DNA of 64,000 bases, taken from assembly GCA_033398695.1 (NCBI GenBank), contig CM065818.1:56762001-56826000 (forward strand), given 5' to 3'. The position numbers and the translations under genes are program-made. Positions 47,633 to 59,184 of this stretch are shown here, one piece after another. Under the pieces are notes generated by a model. The model worked only from the letters and a program-made list of their open reading frames with translations. It was not told the DNA's origin and did no database searches. How positions within the stretch are numbered: position 1 is the first letter of the stretch; each line of letters begins with the position of its first letter. This DNA comes from Orobanche coerulescens (Eukaryota > Streptophyta > Magnoliopsida > Lamiales > Orobanchaceae).

Positions 47633-49012
47633 GCTACTTTCCCGTCAAGATGCACGTCGAGGTTGACCCCCATCTTCCGATTTTCTGGGTCGAACTACTC
47701 TAATAAAAATCTTAACGTCACAAGCACATCCCTACTAAATCCTCAAGTCGAAGGTTCACGGATACCTATCACAACCTTTCAATTCCGTCATTGACTGTCC
47801 CAGAGTGAAATCCATGCGACGAATCGAGGGTGAGTGAGTTCGAGTATACTAATGTCATTAGCATACCTATAACGTGTGCTCCCACTAGCCATTAGCATTT
47901 GACAGGTACTCTCCAAGTCAAAGAGCACGTCATACAAGTCTTCACATAAACTTAACGCCCAGTCAAGGTTCATCGACTTGCGAACGATTAAGTATTTGAG
48001 CCATAAATCTTTCCAGTGTTGATCCCTTTATCCAATAAGGAATGGAACGTTTTGCTCTCAAATACAAGGACTAGTTTCTATCTAGATATTTATTAGTCAG
48101 GAATGTCAGTGACTACCTGTAAATAAAGAAACATACAATTGCCTTCTGATAATGATTTACATATTAACAAGTACAATGCCCTCTCTTAAATATCCTCTGA
48201 GTGGTATTCAAGGGCAAACTCCTAACAGTTAGCGCACGCTAACCATAAGCCATTAGCGCATGCTAAACCGTATGGCTATATATACCCGAGAGTTGACCTC
48301 AGATTGTAATATTTCTCACTTCATCTCCTTCCCCACGGCTTGTGCGAACCAGCAGCGATCTTGTTGGAGCAAAATCGGTATTTGTGCCATTGTGCGGAAG
48401 TGGAAATTAAAAGACACAAGGATTTATAGAGGTTCGGCTATAATCGATCCTACGTCCTCTCTCGGTACCTTTTTCAATAGGTTGAAGAAAAACCTCTACA
48501 CCTCTCTTCTATCGGTCGAGGGATAACTGTTACAATCATGTCTTCAATTGGTCCGTGATAAACCACTCGTACTTGTCTTTATGTCGGTTAAAGTTAAACC
48601 ATTTTTATTTTCTATTGGACAAGGAATCAATGACTCTAGATTTCTATCGGTACTAGATAAACCTCACTAAGATAGCGATTGCGATTCTAACAATGTCGGA
48701 TCCTTGATCCCAATAACACCGAATCCAATCGTATCTTTTCTTTTACCTCTCGTGTATATGTTGAATGTATAAACACTCAAACTAACAATATAAGCTCAAT
48801 ATCACAACAACAATGTAAGTATATCAATCTCATATGAATGTATCGTTTGCTTGAAGTTGTTGTAGTGAAACAATACTATAGGAATGGTAATTATAGGCTT
48901 CTTACTCAAACTAGCCGTTAGCTCTATGTGTCTTCATTACGTACGCTATATCGTTTACGTACGTTAACCTTGAAGGGTTACGTACGTTAGTCTCTTCATA
49001 AACCAGTTCAGT
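47633..49012. other. Unclassified LTR-like debris
   Basis: There is no readable protein in about 1.4 kb. A promoter-like arrangement at 48228-48281 has two TTAGCGCACGCTAA-type palindromes followed by a TATATATA box. A stretch at 48400-48470 (GGATTTATAGAGGTTCGGCT) resembles the U5 of plant copia LTRs. Three CGTACGTTA-type motifs occur at 48938-48990. It is probably two or more truncated LTRs. Confidence 0.5.
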
Positions 49013-49635
49013 TGTAACATCCCCGATATATTCAGGAATATTACAGCGCCGTAAATCCTTTACATAAGGATTTACAAGGCTAAAAACATTAATAAATACT
49101 AACGAATGGAAATATCGGAATTAAGATACAACATTTCTGACCAAATACTGAAAGTACAACTGTTCAACAGGAACTTAATAATACATTACCAAATTCAAAT
49201 TCATCATAAATGACTTCGTACTCGAGTACTTATTGAAATAACCAATAAACAACAGACAAATAAACCCGGCCGGAACATCACTCTGCACCCTCGTCGTCAT
49301 GCAGCTCCAGTGGTTGTTTTCCCGCTCTCCTGGATCCTGAACATAAACAAAATGTTCACCCCCGAAGGGGTTAGCACAACGATGCTAGTACAAGTACTGC
49401 AACATATTATTCAACGTCACACGCAGAATAATGATAATAACTTAAATGATAAAATGTCAAATGAGTCTTCTCCTGCGAGAAACTCAAACATAACATACAC
49501 AACTGATAATCACATCATGATTACATAACATACACATGGTAATTCCGACGATCCAGCGTTCACTGCCTAGAACCCACGATAATCCCGTCAGACCAACCCG
49601 TGGTGGAAAAACCCGTCCGATGATCCAGCGCACGC

Positions 49636-50220
49636 TAGGAATGGCAATGGGGCGGGTTCGGGGCGGGGCAGGCTATCCCCGTCCCCGAACCCGAAATCTG
49701 AATCCTGCCCCGTCCCCGCTCCGTTCCCCGTCGGGGATCTTATCGGGGCGCCCCATTGGGGCTACAGAATACCCCGAACCCCCGTTCCCCATTCCCCGTT
49801 TTTGCCCCGTTTTATATATTTATATAGAATTATATTATATATATAATATACAAAATATATATAAAATAATATATATAATATATTATTTTATAAAAAAATA
49901 TATATAATATATTATATATAAAAATATATATATATAAAAAAATATATTATATATATTATTTTATATATATTATTTTGCCTCGTTCTATATATATATAAAA
50001 AATATATATATAATATATATATATAATATAAAAAATATATATAATATAATATCGGGGCGGGGCGGGGCGCGATCACCCCAGTCACTACCCCGAACCCCGA
50101 AAAAATCCCCGTTAACGCCCCGATCCCCGCCCCGTAACCCGATAATATCTGCCCCGCCCCGCCCCGTTAAGATCGAGTTTCAGGTTTCCCCGTCGGGTTC
50201 GGGTTTTTTTGCCATCCCTA
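49636..50220. mobile_element. Non-autonomous hAT-type element, 585 bp
   Basis: Ends TAGGAATGGCAA and TTGCCATCCCTA are imperfect inverted repeats. They are flanked by a perfect 8-bp duplication GCGCACGC (49628-49635 and 50221-50228), the hAT signature. The empty site survives in the partner LTR at 57515 (CCAGCGCACGCTAGCATAG). The arms are extremely G/C-rich (GGGGCGGGGC types) around a 240-base A/T-only core. No transposase is encoded. Confidence 0.95.
49820..50055. repeat. A/T-only core of the hAT-type element
   Basis: It is almost pure TATATA/ATATAAA sequence, interrupted by one short TTTTGCCTCGTTC patch near 49973. It separates two arms of opposite composition. Confidence 0.85.
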
Positions 50221-51979
50221 GCGCACGCTAGCATAGATCCCCCGATGATCCCGTCGGACCAACACGAGGTGGACATACAACAATGACATACATGCACGAC
50301 AATATGTATAACATCAATACATAAAACAATTAAGGTACTTGCCTCGATTTGAAGACAAGAACAATACTTCCACGAAAACGAACACTCGAAGATCATCCTC
50401 CTCAATTAATCACGTAACAGGACCAAACCTTAACAAAAGAAATGATATAGGATTTACCTCACGTCGTACGAATGTTTAACAATTCGATTTACGGCCAAAA
50501 GTTCATAAAATGTAATCTGCCTGAACTGCTTAGCGCACGCTAAGTACTCTGTGTAGCGTGCGTTAAGTCTGCTCGATAGCGCACGCAAACAGCAAAGCCT
50601 AGCGTACGCTAACTATGCATGGTCAGTACTTCACTGATCAGTCGACTGACTCGTCTGATGGCCTAGCGTACGTTACGTACCAAACGTAGCGTACGCTAAC
50701 TCGTGCTCGATAGCGCACGTTAATCTACATAGCTTAGCGTGCGCTATCTGTGCATGGCAGTTTACTGCTGGGCAGTAGACTGTTCTCGTCATGATCAAAA
50801 CAATGAAATCTTCCGTGATAATTCATGTTACCTCCATGAATATCATGTTCATACGATTATGAATGATCTTACGGATAACAACAACTTCGGATTCAAGGAT
50901 ATGTATACCATTATAAAACCATATTCCATTTCGACTACAAATCTTCATACGACGATTCGAAAGGCTTAACGGTTGATATCAACACCTTTATATCCATCAA
51001 CATTATCATGCTGTAGTTGTTTAACATTCCATCTATACTAGATAAATCCTTCCATGATCAATCCCTTAGATTCATCTAACAATAATGATGTTAAAGTCAA
51101 GTCCATGATTGTTATGAAGTCATCTACTAGATTCGGATTACCAATGATAGAAGCTTCCTCTACTTGTTCAATGTAATAAGATTCGAATCATGATGTTCAT
51201 AATCCAGGTACTTAAGGCTTATTCATCTCAATATTCCAAACGTGATGTACTTAGGATAATTCACTAATGAAAATCAATATCTCGTTAACATGATCATCCA
51301 ATTCTTTAGAATCCAACTCTAAGTTTGGAGATAGGTTGAACATACCTTAATATGACGAAAATTACTGAACCGTAAGGTAGAATCCAACTCCGGTTGGTTG
51401 TATGCCACTCCAAGGTGTTACTCCACTTCAATGATCACTCACAAGTGATAACCAATATACAAAGACCAATAAGAAGTGATCTAAGTGTGTAGAAGGATTA
51501 TTATAGCTCTCTGGCCTCTCAAGAATGAAGAATGGACGAATGAAATGTAAGCCAAAACGGGTTGTTGTCCCATTTATAATATTCTGCATTTTAACTGATT
51601 AGCGCACGCTACTAAGCTTTCCTTAGCATGCGCTAATAAGAGTTGACTTCAAAACAGTCCAGGTTCGTCCGCGGGAATCTTATCCGGACCCATGTCCCGG
51701 CTGGCGCATGTGCTAGCCGTCCAGTTCAATAATTGAGTTCTTAGCGCACGCAACTCCTACATGCATAGCGTGCGCTTGTAGTAGCCCGATAGCGCGCGTT
51801 AAGCTACATTCTTAGCGTGCGCTATCACGAGTTTGCATGAGAGATTTTGCATGATGTTATACTTATGTACAAAGATATCAATGCAAGAAATATCATACTC
51901 CAATAATCAAAACCACAAATCTGAATAATACAGGGTTTGAATACAGATGAAATACACCGTAATAAATCCGGATATTACA

Positions 51980-52741
51980 TACTCTCCTACTAAAAAGGAG
52001 TTTCGTCCCGAAACTCAAGACGAAAATAACTCGGGATATCTGGACTTCATATCAGCTTCCGTTTCCCAGGTGGATTCTTCCATTCCGTGACGTGACCATT
52101 AAACTTTGACCAAAACGATTGGTTTGTTCCTTAGCTGCTTAACTCGACTCTCGAGTATCTTGACCGGTCTTTCTTCAAACGTCCCATCCTGCGCGACTTA
52201 GATCTCGCCGAAATCAATGATATGGTGGATCGGTATATACCTCGAATCGGGATACGTGGAACACGTTATGAACATGGCACAATGACTGCGGCAATGCCAA
52301 TATGTATGCCAACTCCCCAACTCTCTCAAGGATCTCAAATGGTCCGATATATCTCGGACTCAGCTTTCCTTTCCTTCCGAAACAAGAGATTCCCCGAGTA
52401 GGAGAAACCTTCAAAAGTATATGATCTCCAGTACCGAACTCTAATGGGCGATGGCGTACGTCTGCGTAAGATTTCTGGCGACTCTGGGTGGTCAACAGCC
52501 TTTCACGAATCAAGGCTATCTTTTCTCGAGTCTGCACGATCAACTCTGGTTCTGTTCCGATCAAGTATGACGAATCATCCCAACATAGGGGAGATCTACA
52601 TCTCCTCCCGTATAATGCCTCAAACGGTGCCATCTTAATGGAAGCATGCCAACTATTGTTGTAGGTAAATTCAATCAATGGTAGATGAACTTCCCAATCG
52701 TTTGACCAATCTAAGGCACAGGCCCTTAGCATGTATTCCAC
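51980..52741 (-). pseudogene. Gyp5 integrase C-terminal part and tail
   Basis: 175 codons (52741-52214) carry LRACALDWSNDWEVHLPLIE, FTYNNSWHASIKMAPFEALY and GPFEILERVGELAYILALPQ, ending in a frameshift within HVSRFEVYTDPPYH. The remaining tail to the LTR (52213-51980) is readable only in fragments of other frames (chromodomain-like FKVQWSRHGMEEST pieces). Confidence 0.88.
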
Positions 52742-52774
52742 CGTTTGAATAGTCCTCTCGGATTGTCCGTCAGT

Positions 52775-53628
52775 CTACGGGTGATAAGATGTGCTGAAGT
52801 TCAATTCGGTCCCTAAGGCCTTATGAACTGCTTTCCAAAAGTGAGACACAAAACGGCCGTCTCGATCAGAAACAATGGTCTTTGGCGTACCATGTAATCG
52901 AACTATCTCCGAAATAAATACTCGTGCCAACCTCTCTGGTCCCCACGTATCCTTAATGCCTAGAAAATGAGCTGATTTGGTTAAACGATCAACTATCACC
53001 CAAATCATGTTCATTCCTGTCCTGGTTCTCGGCATATTAGTGATAAAGTCCATCGATATGTCCTCCCACTTCCATTCAGGAATTGGGAGCGGCTTCAACA
53101 TTCCGGCAGGCCGTTGATGCTCGATTTTAACCTGCTGACAAGTCAAGCATTTCGAAACATAGTCCGCTACATCTTTCTTCATGTTGCCCCACGTAAGTGC
53201 CGCTTCAAGTCCTTATACATTTCTTGGTGCCGGTGGATAGAATAAGGCGAACTGTGAGCTTCCTTCATAATCGTCTGTTTCAGAACATCATCATCGGGAA
53301 CGCAGAGTCGGTTCTGAAATCTCAAAACTCCATCATCATGAATTATGAATCCGGGGGCCTTTCCTTTGATCACTTCATCACGTAACCGAATCATCAGAGG
53401 ATCATCTGCCTGTCTAGATTTGATTCCTTCGGTTAATGATGAAGTTATTTCCATCACGCACAGTTGTCCTTGGACTCTTTGTAACCACACTTCAATTCCT
53501 TCTCGAATCATCTCTCGTTGAAGGCTAAGTTGGGAGGTCAGCGTCTCCAGCATCTGAATAGAAATAGGCTTGCGGCTGAGTGCATCGGCCACTACATTCG
53601 CTTTGCCTAGATGATATAAAATCTCCAA
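52775..53628 (-). pseudogene. Gyp5 integrase N-terminal part and RNase H linker
   Basis: 53628-53179: [20 protein letters not shown], the linker, then the zinc domain up to YSIHRHQEMYKDLKRH with a small deletion (PGTSK lost). 53182-52775: MKKDVADYVSKCLTCQQVKI (CC of HHCC), SMDFITNMPRTRTGMNMIWV, VDRLTKSAHFLGIKDTWGPE, GTPKTIVSDRDGRFVSHFW and ELNFSTSYHP, then a stop where relatives have QTDGQSE. Confidence 0.92.
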
Positions 53629-53629
53629 G

Positions 53630-54070
53630 TCATAACTTAATTAGTTCTAACCATCTTCTTTGCCGCGTGTTCAATTCTTTCTGACTGAAGATGTATTTGA
53701 GACTCTTGTGATCCGTAAAAATTTGACAGTGAGTCCCGTACAGATAATGCCTCCAGATCTTCAAAGCAAAAACTACTGCTGCTCGCTCCAAATCATGTGT
53801 TGGGTAATTCACTTCATAAGGTTTCAGCTGTCGCGACGCATAAGCGATCACCTTATCATTCTACATCAACACGCACCCAAGTCCTTGGTTCGAAGCATCA
53901 CTGTAAACTATAAATCCTCCAGTTCCCTGTGGAAGTGATAAAATCGGTGCCGTCGTCAATCTCTTCTTTAACTCATCAAAACTAGTCTGACACGACTCGT
54001 TCCACTCAAACTTTTGTGTTTTCTGCAGCAGTCGAGTAAGTGGGCGGGACATTTTATAAAACCCTTCCAC
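53630..54070 (-). pseudogene. Gyp5 RNase H
   Basis: 54070-53861: [20 protein letters not shown] then GGFIVYSDASNQGLGCVLM (catalytic Asp). A stop follows in place of Gln (VLM-stop-NDK). 53851-53630: [56 protein letters not shown]. The lesions are few. Confidence 0.92.
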
Positions 54071-54106
54071 GAATCGACGATAATACCCAGCAAGTCCTAA
54101 GAAGCT

Positions 54107-54940
54107 TCAGACTTTTTTCACATTCTTTGGAGGCTTCCAATCCATAATTGCTTCAATCTTCTGAGGATCTACTAGGACTCCTTTAGCTGACACCACATGG
54201 CCGAGGAACATTACTTCCTTTAGCCAGAATTCACACTTAGAAAGTTTGGCGTACAATTGCTCGCTTCTCAAAAGTTCCAATACAATCCGCAAATGCTGCG
54301 CATGTTCTTCCGGGCTAGAATGCACCAGAATGTCATCAATGAACACGACCACAAATTTATCCAAGAATTCGATGAACACTCGGTTCATCAATTGCATAAA
54401 TACAGCAGGTGCGTTAGTGAGACCAAACGGCATCACTACAAACTCATAATGTCCGTAGCGAGTTCTGAACGCTGATTTCAGAACATCAGATTCCTTAATC
54501 CTCAGCTAATGATACCCTGAACTCAGATCGATTTTAGAAAATACTGTTGCCCCTTGCAACTGGTCAAACAGATCATCAATCCGTGGCAACGGATACTTGT
54601 TCTTAATCGTCATCTTGTTCATCTCTCGATAGTCAATACACAGTCGAAGCGATCCATCCTTCTTTCGGACAAAAAGAACTGGCGCTCCCCAGGGTGAAAC
54701 GCTTGGCTGAATATAGCCTTTGTCCAGTAACTCCTCCAGTTGTTTCTTCAGTTCGTACATCTCAGTAGGTGCCATACGATACGGCGCCTTAGAAATTGGT
54801 GTAGCTTCGGGTTCCAGCTCAATGGTAAATTCTACATCCCTTCGTGGGGGTAGTCCAGGTAACTCATCAGGAAATACATCTGGAAATTCGTTCACAACAG
54901 GAATGGATGAAAGTTCCACAATTTCGTCTTCTTTCTTCAT
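54107..54940 (-). pseudogene. Gyp5 reverse transcriptase
   Basis: 54940-54506 (144 codons): [60 protein letters not shown] and [11 protein letters not shown], then TAG in place of Gln. 54436-54107: [20 protein letters not shown] and [13 protein letters not shown] (FIDD intact; two residues missing after HS), then the thumb with [20 protein letters not shown]. The first catalytic Asp and the FIDD pair are both present. Confidence 0.93.
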
Positions 54941-54952
54941 TGCATAGCACCA

Positions 54953-55552
54953 TTACCCGATACAGCCCTGTTTCAACAATTTGACAGCTTTCATCGCCTT
55001 GATAAATTTTTCTGAGCTTCCCGTTTTCCACCCCTCGAACAATATTTCGGAACCATCGTCAGCGATCATCGAGATATTCCTCCTTCGGTAGTTTACAATT
55101 GCTCCATATCGATTAAGCCAATCGTCTCCGAGTATCAGGTCGTCTCCTTGCATTTCTATCACGATCAGATTTGAGAGCCACTCTCTGCCTCCAAATGATA
55201 CAGGGAAATTTCTAGTTTCTAAGTTTCCGACAATCCTCTCTCCACTCGGTAAACCAATAATATAAGGTTCACAAGTATGAAAACCGGAAATATTCAAATG
55301 ATTTACACAAGACAAAGATATAAAAGAATGCGTAGCTCCTGTATCGAATAAAACGCTAACTGGCTGGGAAAGGATCTGGCAAGACTGGCGCGACAAAGAA
55401 GACATCCGATCGTCTGTCCTCATCATCTCGTACAAGCGTGGGGAACAGATCCGCACTCGATGTCCCCTTTCGGTCCCATTGTCCTCTGCCTCGTCGCGGC
55501 CAAAATTTCGAGGCATCCGAACACTTTGCTGCGTGTTGGATCTTGGCTTCAT
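54953..55552 (-). pseudogene. Gyp5 aspartic protease
   Basis: 199 codons include SVLFDTGATHSFISLSCVNH (DTGA), the GERIVGNLETRNFPVSFGGR block, and GDDLILGDDWLNRYGAIVNY. It runs to KLLKQGCIG just before the RT frame. It is the best-kept protease of the window apart from that of Gyp2. Upstream it is out of frame with gag. Confidence 0.92.
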
Positions 55553-56674
55553 ACGGGTATTTGTGGTGTACGGGCTCTAAAAGACTTTGCGGCCTCTTCA
55601 CAAAACACGGCCCGATGTCCCTCTCGTCCACAATCAAAACAAGTCACGGCGGTAGGGGGCAATTAGTCGATAGTGCCGTCTGGGCGCAGATTAAAGCATT
55701 TCTGGTAACATCGGTAATAGTTGATGTCGCTCCGAAGTTCTTTCCACTCCTAGCTGGGTGCGGAGGTTTCTTGAAAGAGTGAAAGGATGACTGGGCCTTA
55801 CGGGGCCCATTGTTCTTGTGCTCTGTAAAAGTACCAGAGACTTTATGTTTCTTAGATTAGAAAATTTCTCCATAGCATTGCTTCCTTGATCTCATACGCC
55901 AACGCCTTATCCTGGTATTGATGGAGTGTGGTACATTCAAAACCGGACATGTACCTCTGGATTTCTGGTTTCATCCTCATATCGAAATGGATCATCATTT
56001 CGCATACATTCGACCGGATGTCGAACAAATTCATTTCCGGTTAAACGTCTTAATTGCAGGATACGGCACATCGGAAGGCCGAGCGGAGAAAAACTCCCGA
56101 ACTTTGGCTTCCCTTACGGACGAGGGCAATACTGAGCTTCCATCATCAATCTAAACTATGTCCAATCAGCATCATGGTCTACAGGCCGGATGGCTTCCCA
56201 CCATTCGGACGCTTCCCCTATCAGAAAATATTGAGCGATAGAGGCTCTCCGGTCGTCTGGGCAGTTAATTCCGGCAAAGATTTTCTCCAGTTCCTTCAAC
56301 CAATGGTCCTAGGTGGGAGTCTCAGAAATACCGTCGAATTTGGTTGGTTGCATCTTCGCCACCTCTTGCAGCCACCGGTCACCTCGATTTCCCATGTCTG
56401 GGATCCCTTGCTGTCTCTCTCCCTGCTGTAGTCCCACCGCCACTTGCATTCGGTCCACGACTTGGGCGAATTGAGTCATCTGGTTCACCACCTAACGAAG
56501 GATCTCTGGTACAGTAGGTTCCGGTTCATTATTAATAGATTGTTGCGGCTCGCCTGAGCTATGATTGGCCTGATTAGAAGGCGACGCTTCCCTTTCAGCA
56601 TTTCTTCGTCCGCGTCCACGACCGCGACCACGTCCACGTCCGCCTCTCAACATACTGTAAGCATAAATACTCAA
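55553..56674 (-). pseudogene. Gyp5 gag, broken
   Basis: 56674-56492: RG-rich start (MSIYAYSMLRGGRGRGRGRG), stopping at a TAG in place of Gln. 56491-56309: MVNQMTQFAQVVDRMQVAVG to MQPTKFDGISETPT. The capsid domain 56300-55850 is in several frames (MMIHFDMRMKPEIQRYMSGF readable at about 55995). The zinc-knuckle part at 55700-55610 is damaged. It carries more lesions than the Gyp4 gag. Confidence 0.88.
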
Positions 56675-56871
56675 TATACAGGAAACAACATCGTTCTAAT
56701 ATTCGAGTATAAATGGACATAACATGTAAAGAACGAGATAGAGTTTAGGAACTTACAACCACCGTTCGCATGAAGATGTAGGCAGTGCAGTGATGTCATT
56801 CACGGCCGGTTACCTCAAAAGACATAAATGACCCCTATTTTAACCCAACGGCCAAGATATCCATAATCTTA

Positions 56872-56883
56872 GCTCCGATACCA
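56872..56883 (-). other. Gyp5 primer-binding site (tRNA-iMet type)
   Basis: TGGTATCGGAGC on the minus strand, five bases inside the LTR at 56889. Confidence 0.92.
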
Positions 56884-56888
56884 TATTC

Positions 56889-59184
56889 TGTAACACCCCC
56901 AATATATTCAGGAATATTACAGCGCCGTAAATCCTTTACATAAGGATTTACAAGGCTGAAGAATTGAACAGACATTAAGAAATACTAACGAATGGAAATA
57001 TCGGAATTAAGATACAACAGTTCTGACCAAATACTGAAAGTGCAACTGTTCAACAGGAACTTAATAATACATTACCAAATTCAAATTCATCATAAATGAC
57101 TTCGTACTCGAGTACTTATTGAAATAACCAATAAACAACAGACAAATAAACCCGGCCGGAACATCACTCTGCACCCTCGTCGTCATGCAGCTCCAGTGGT
57201 TGTTTTCCCGCTCTCCTGGATCCTGAACATAAACAAAATGTTCACCCCCGAAGGGGTTAGCACAACGATGCTAGTACAAGTACCGCAACATATTATTCAA
57301 CGTCACACACAGAATAATAATAATAACGTAAATGATAAAATGTCAAATGAGTCTTCTCCTGCGAGAAACTCAAACATAACATACACAACTGATAATCACA
57401 TCATGATTACATAACATACACATGGTAATTCCGACGATCTAGCGTTCACTTCCTAGAACCCACGATGATCCCGTCAGACCAACCCGTGGTGGAAAAACCC
57501 ATCCGATGATCCAGCGCACGCTAGCATAGATCCCCCAATGATCCCGTCGGACCAACACGAGGTGGACATACAACAATGACATACATGCACGACAATATGT
57601 ATAACATCAATACATAAAACAATTAAGGTACTTGCCTCGATTTGAAGACAAGAACAATACTTCCACGAAAACGAACACTTGAAGGTCGTCCTCCTCAATT
57701 AATCACGTAACAGGACCAAACCTTAACAAAAGAAATGATATAGGATTTATCTCACATCGTACGAATGTTTAACAATTCGATTTACGGCCAAAAGTTCATA
57801 AAATGTAATCTGCCTGAACTGCTTAGCGCACGCTAAGTAGTCTGTGTAGCGTGCGTTAAGTCTGCTCGATAGCGCACGCAAACAGCAAAGCCTAGCGTAC
57901 GCCAACTATGCATGGTCGATTACTTCGATCGGTCCGATCGACTTCGTCGATGGCCTAGCGTCGTTACGTACCAAGCGTAGCGTACGCTAACTCGTGCTCG
58001 ATAGCGCACGTTAATCTACATAGCTTAGCGTGCGCTATCATGCATGGCGATCGGGCGATGATCGTTCTCGTCATGACCAAAACAATGAAATCTTCCGTGA
58101 TAATTCATGTTACCTCCATGAATATCATGTTCATACGATTATGAATGATCTTACGGATAACAACAACTTCGGATTCAAGGATATGTATACCATTATAAAA
58201 CCATATTCCATTTCGACTACAAATCTTCATACGACGATTCGAAAGGCTTAACGGTTGATATCAACACCTTTATATCCATCAACATTATCATGCTGTAGTT
58301 GTTTAACATTCCATCTATACTAGATAAATCCTTCCATGATCAATCCCTTAGATTCATCTAACAATAATGATGTTAAAGTCAAGTCCATGATTGTTATGAA
58401 GTCATCTACTAGATTCAGATTACCAATGATAGAAGCTTCCTCTACTTGTTCAATGTAATAAGATTCGAATCATGATGTTCATAGTCAAGGTACTTAAGGC
58501 TTATTCATCTCAATATTCCAAACGTGATGTACTTAGGATAATTCACTAATGAAAATCAATATCTCGTTAACATGATCATCCAATTCTTTAGAATCCAAAT
58601 CTAAGTCTGGAGATAGGTTGAACATACCTTAATATGACGAAAATTACTGAACCGTAAGGTAGAATCCGACTTCGGTTGGTTGTATGCCACTCCAAGGTGT
58701 TACTCCACTTCAATGATCACTCACAAGTGATAACCAATATACAAAGACCAATAAGAAGTGATTTAAGTGTGTAGAAGGATTATTATAGCTCTCTGGCCTC
58801 TCAAGAATGAAGAATGGACGAATGAAATGTAAGCCAAAACGGGTTGTTGTCCCATTTATAATATTCTGCATTTTAACTGATTAGCGCACGCTACTAAGCT
58901 TTCCTTAGCGCGCGCTAATAAGAGTTGACTTCAAAACTGTCAGGGTTCGTCATGAGAATCTTATCCGGACCCATGTCATTTGGCGCATGTGCTAGCCGTC
59001 CAGTTCAATAATTGAGTTCTTAGTGCACGCAACTCCTACATGCATAGCGTGCGCTAGTAGTAGCCCGATAGCGCGCGTTAAGCTACATTCTTAGCGTGCG
59101 CTATCACGAGTTTGCATGAGAAATTTTGCATGATGTTATACTTATGTACAAAGATATCAATGCAAGAAATATCATACTCCAATA
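56889..59184 (-). mobile_element. Gyp5 5' LTR, outer end missing
   Basis: It runs from TGTAACACCCCC and matches the other LTR up to CATACTCCAATA at 59184, where similarity ends. About 90 bases of the U3 end are gone and no target duplication can be found. It holds the empty site of the hAT-type insertion. A TATA box on the minus strand lies at 58854-58865, with palindromes upstream at 58880-59110. Confidence 0.9.

Larger units (their letters stand above)
49013..51979 (-). mobile_element. Gyp5 3' LTR (carries a hAT-type insertion)
   Basis: It runs from TGTAACATCCCC to GGATATTACA and is 2967 bp, or about 2374 bp without the hAT-type element and its duplication. It is collinear with 56889-59184. 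It has palindromes of the TTAGCGCACGCTAA and TAGCGTACGCTA kind at 50520-50760 and 51600-51835, and a TATA box near 51580 on the minus strand. Confidence 0.92.

Noticed and set aside
49536..49907. 123-codon Pro/Arg-rich open frame
   Set aside because: It spans the hAT-type insertion boundary and the G/C-rich arm; it is composition-driven and not shared with the partner LTR.
50739..50969. Small secreted-type protein repeated at 58030-58251
   Set aside because: It is the same LTR position in both Gyp5 LTRs, N-termini differ by indels, and there is no conserved frame logic.
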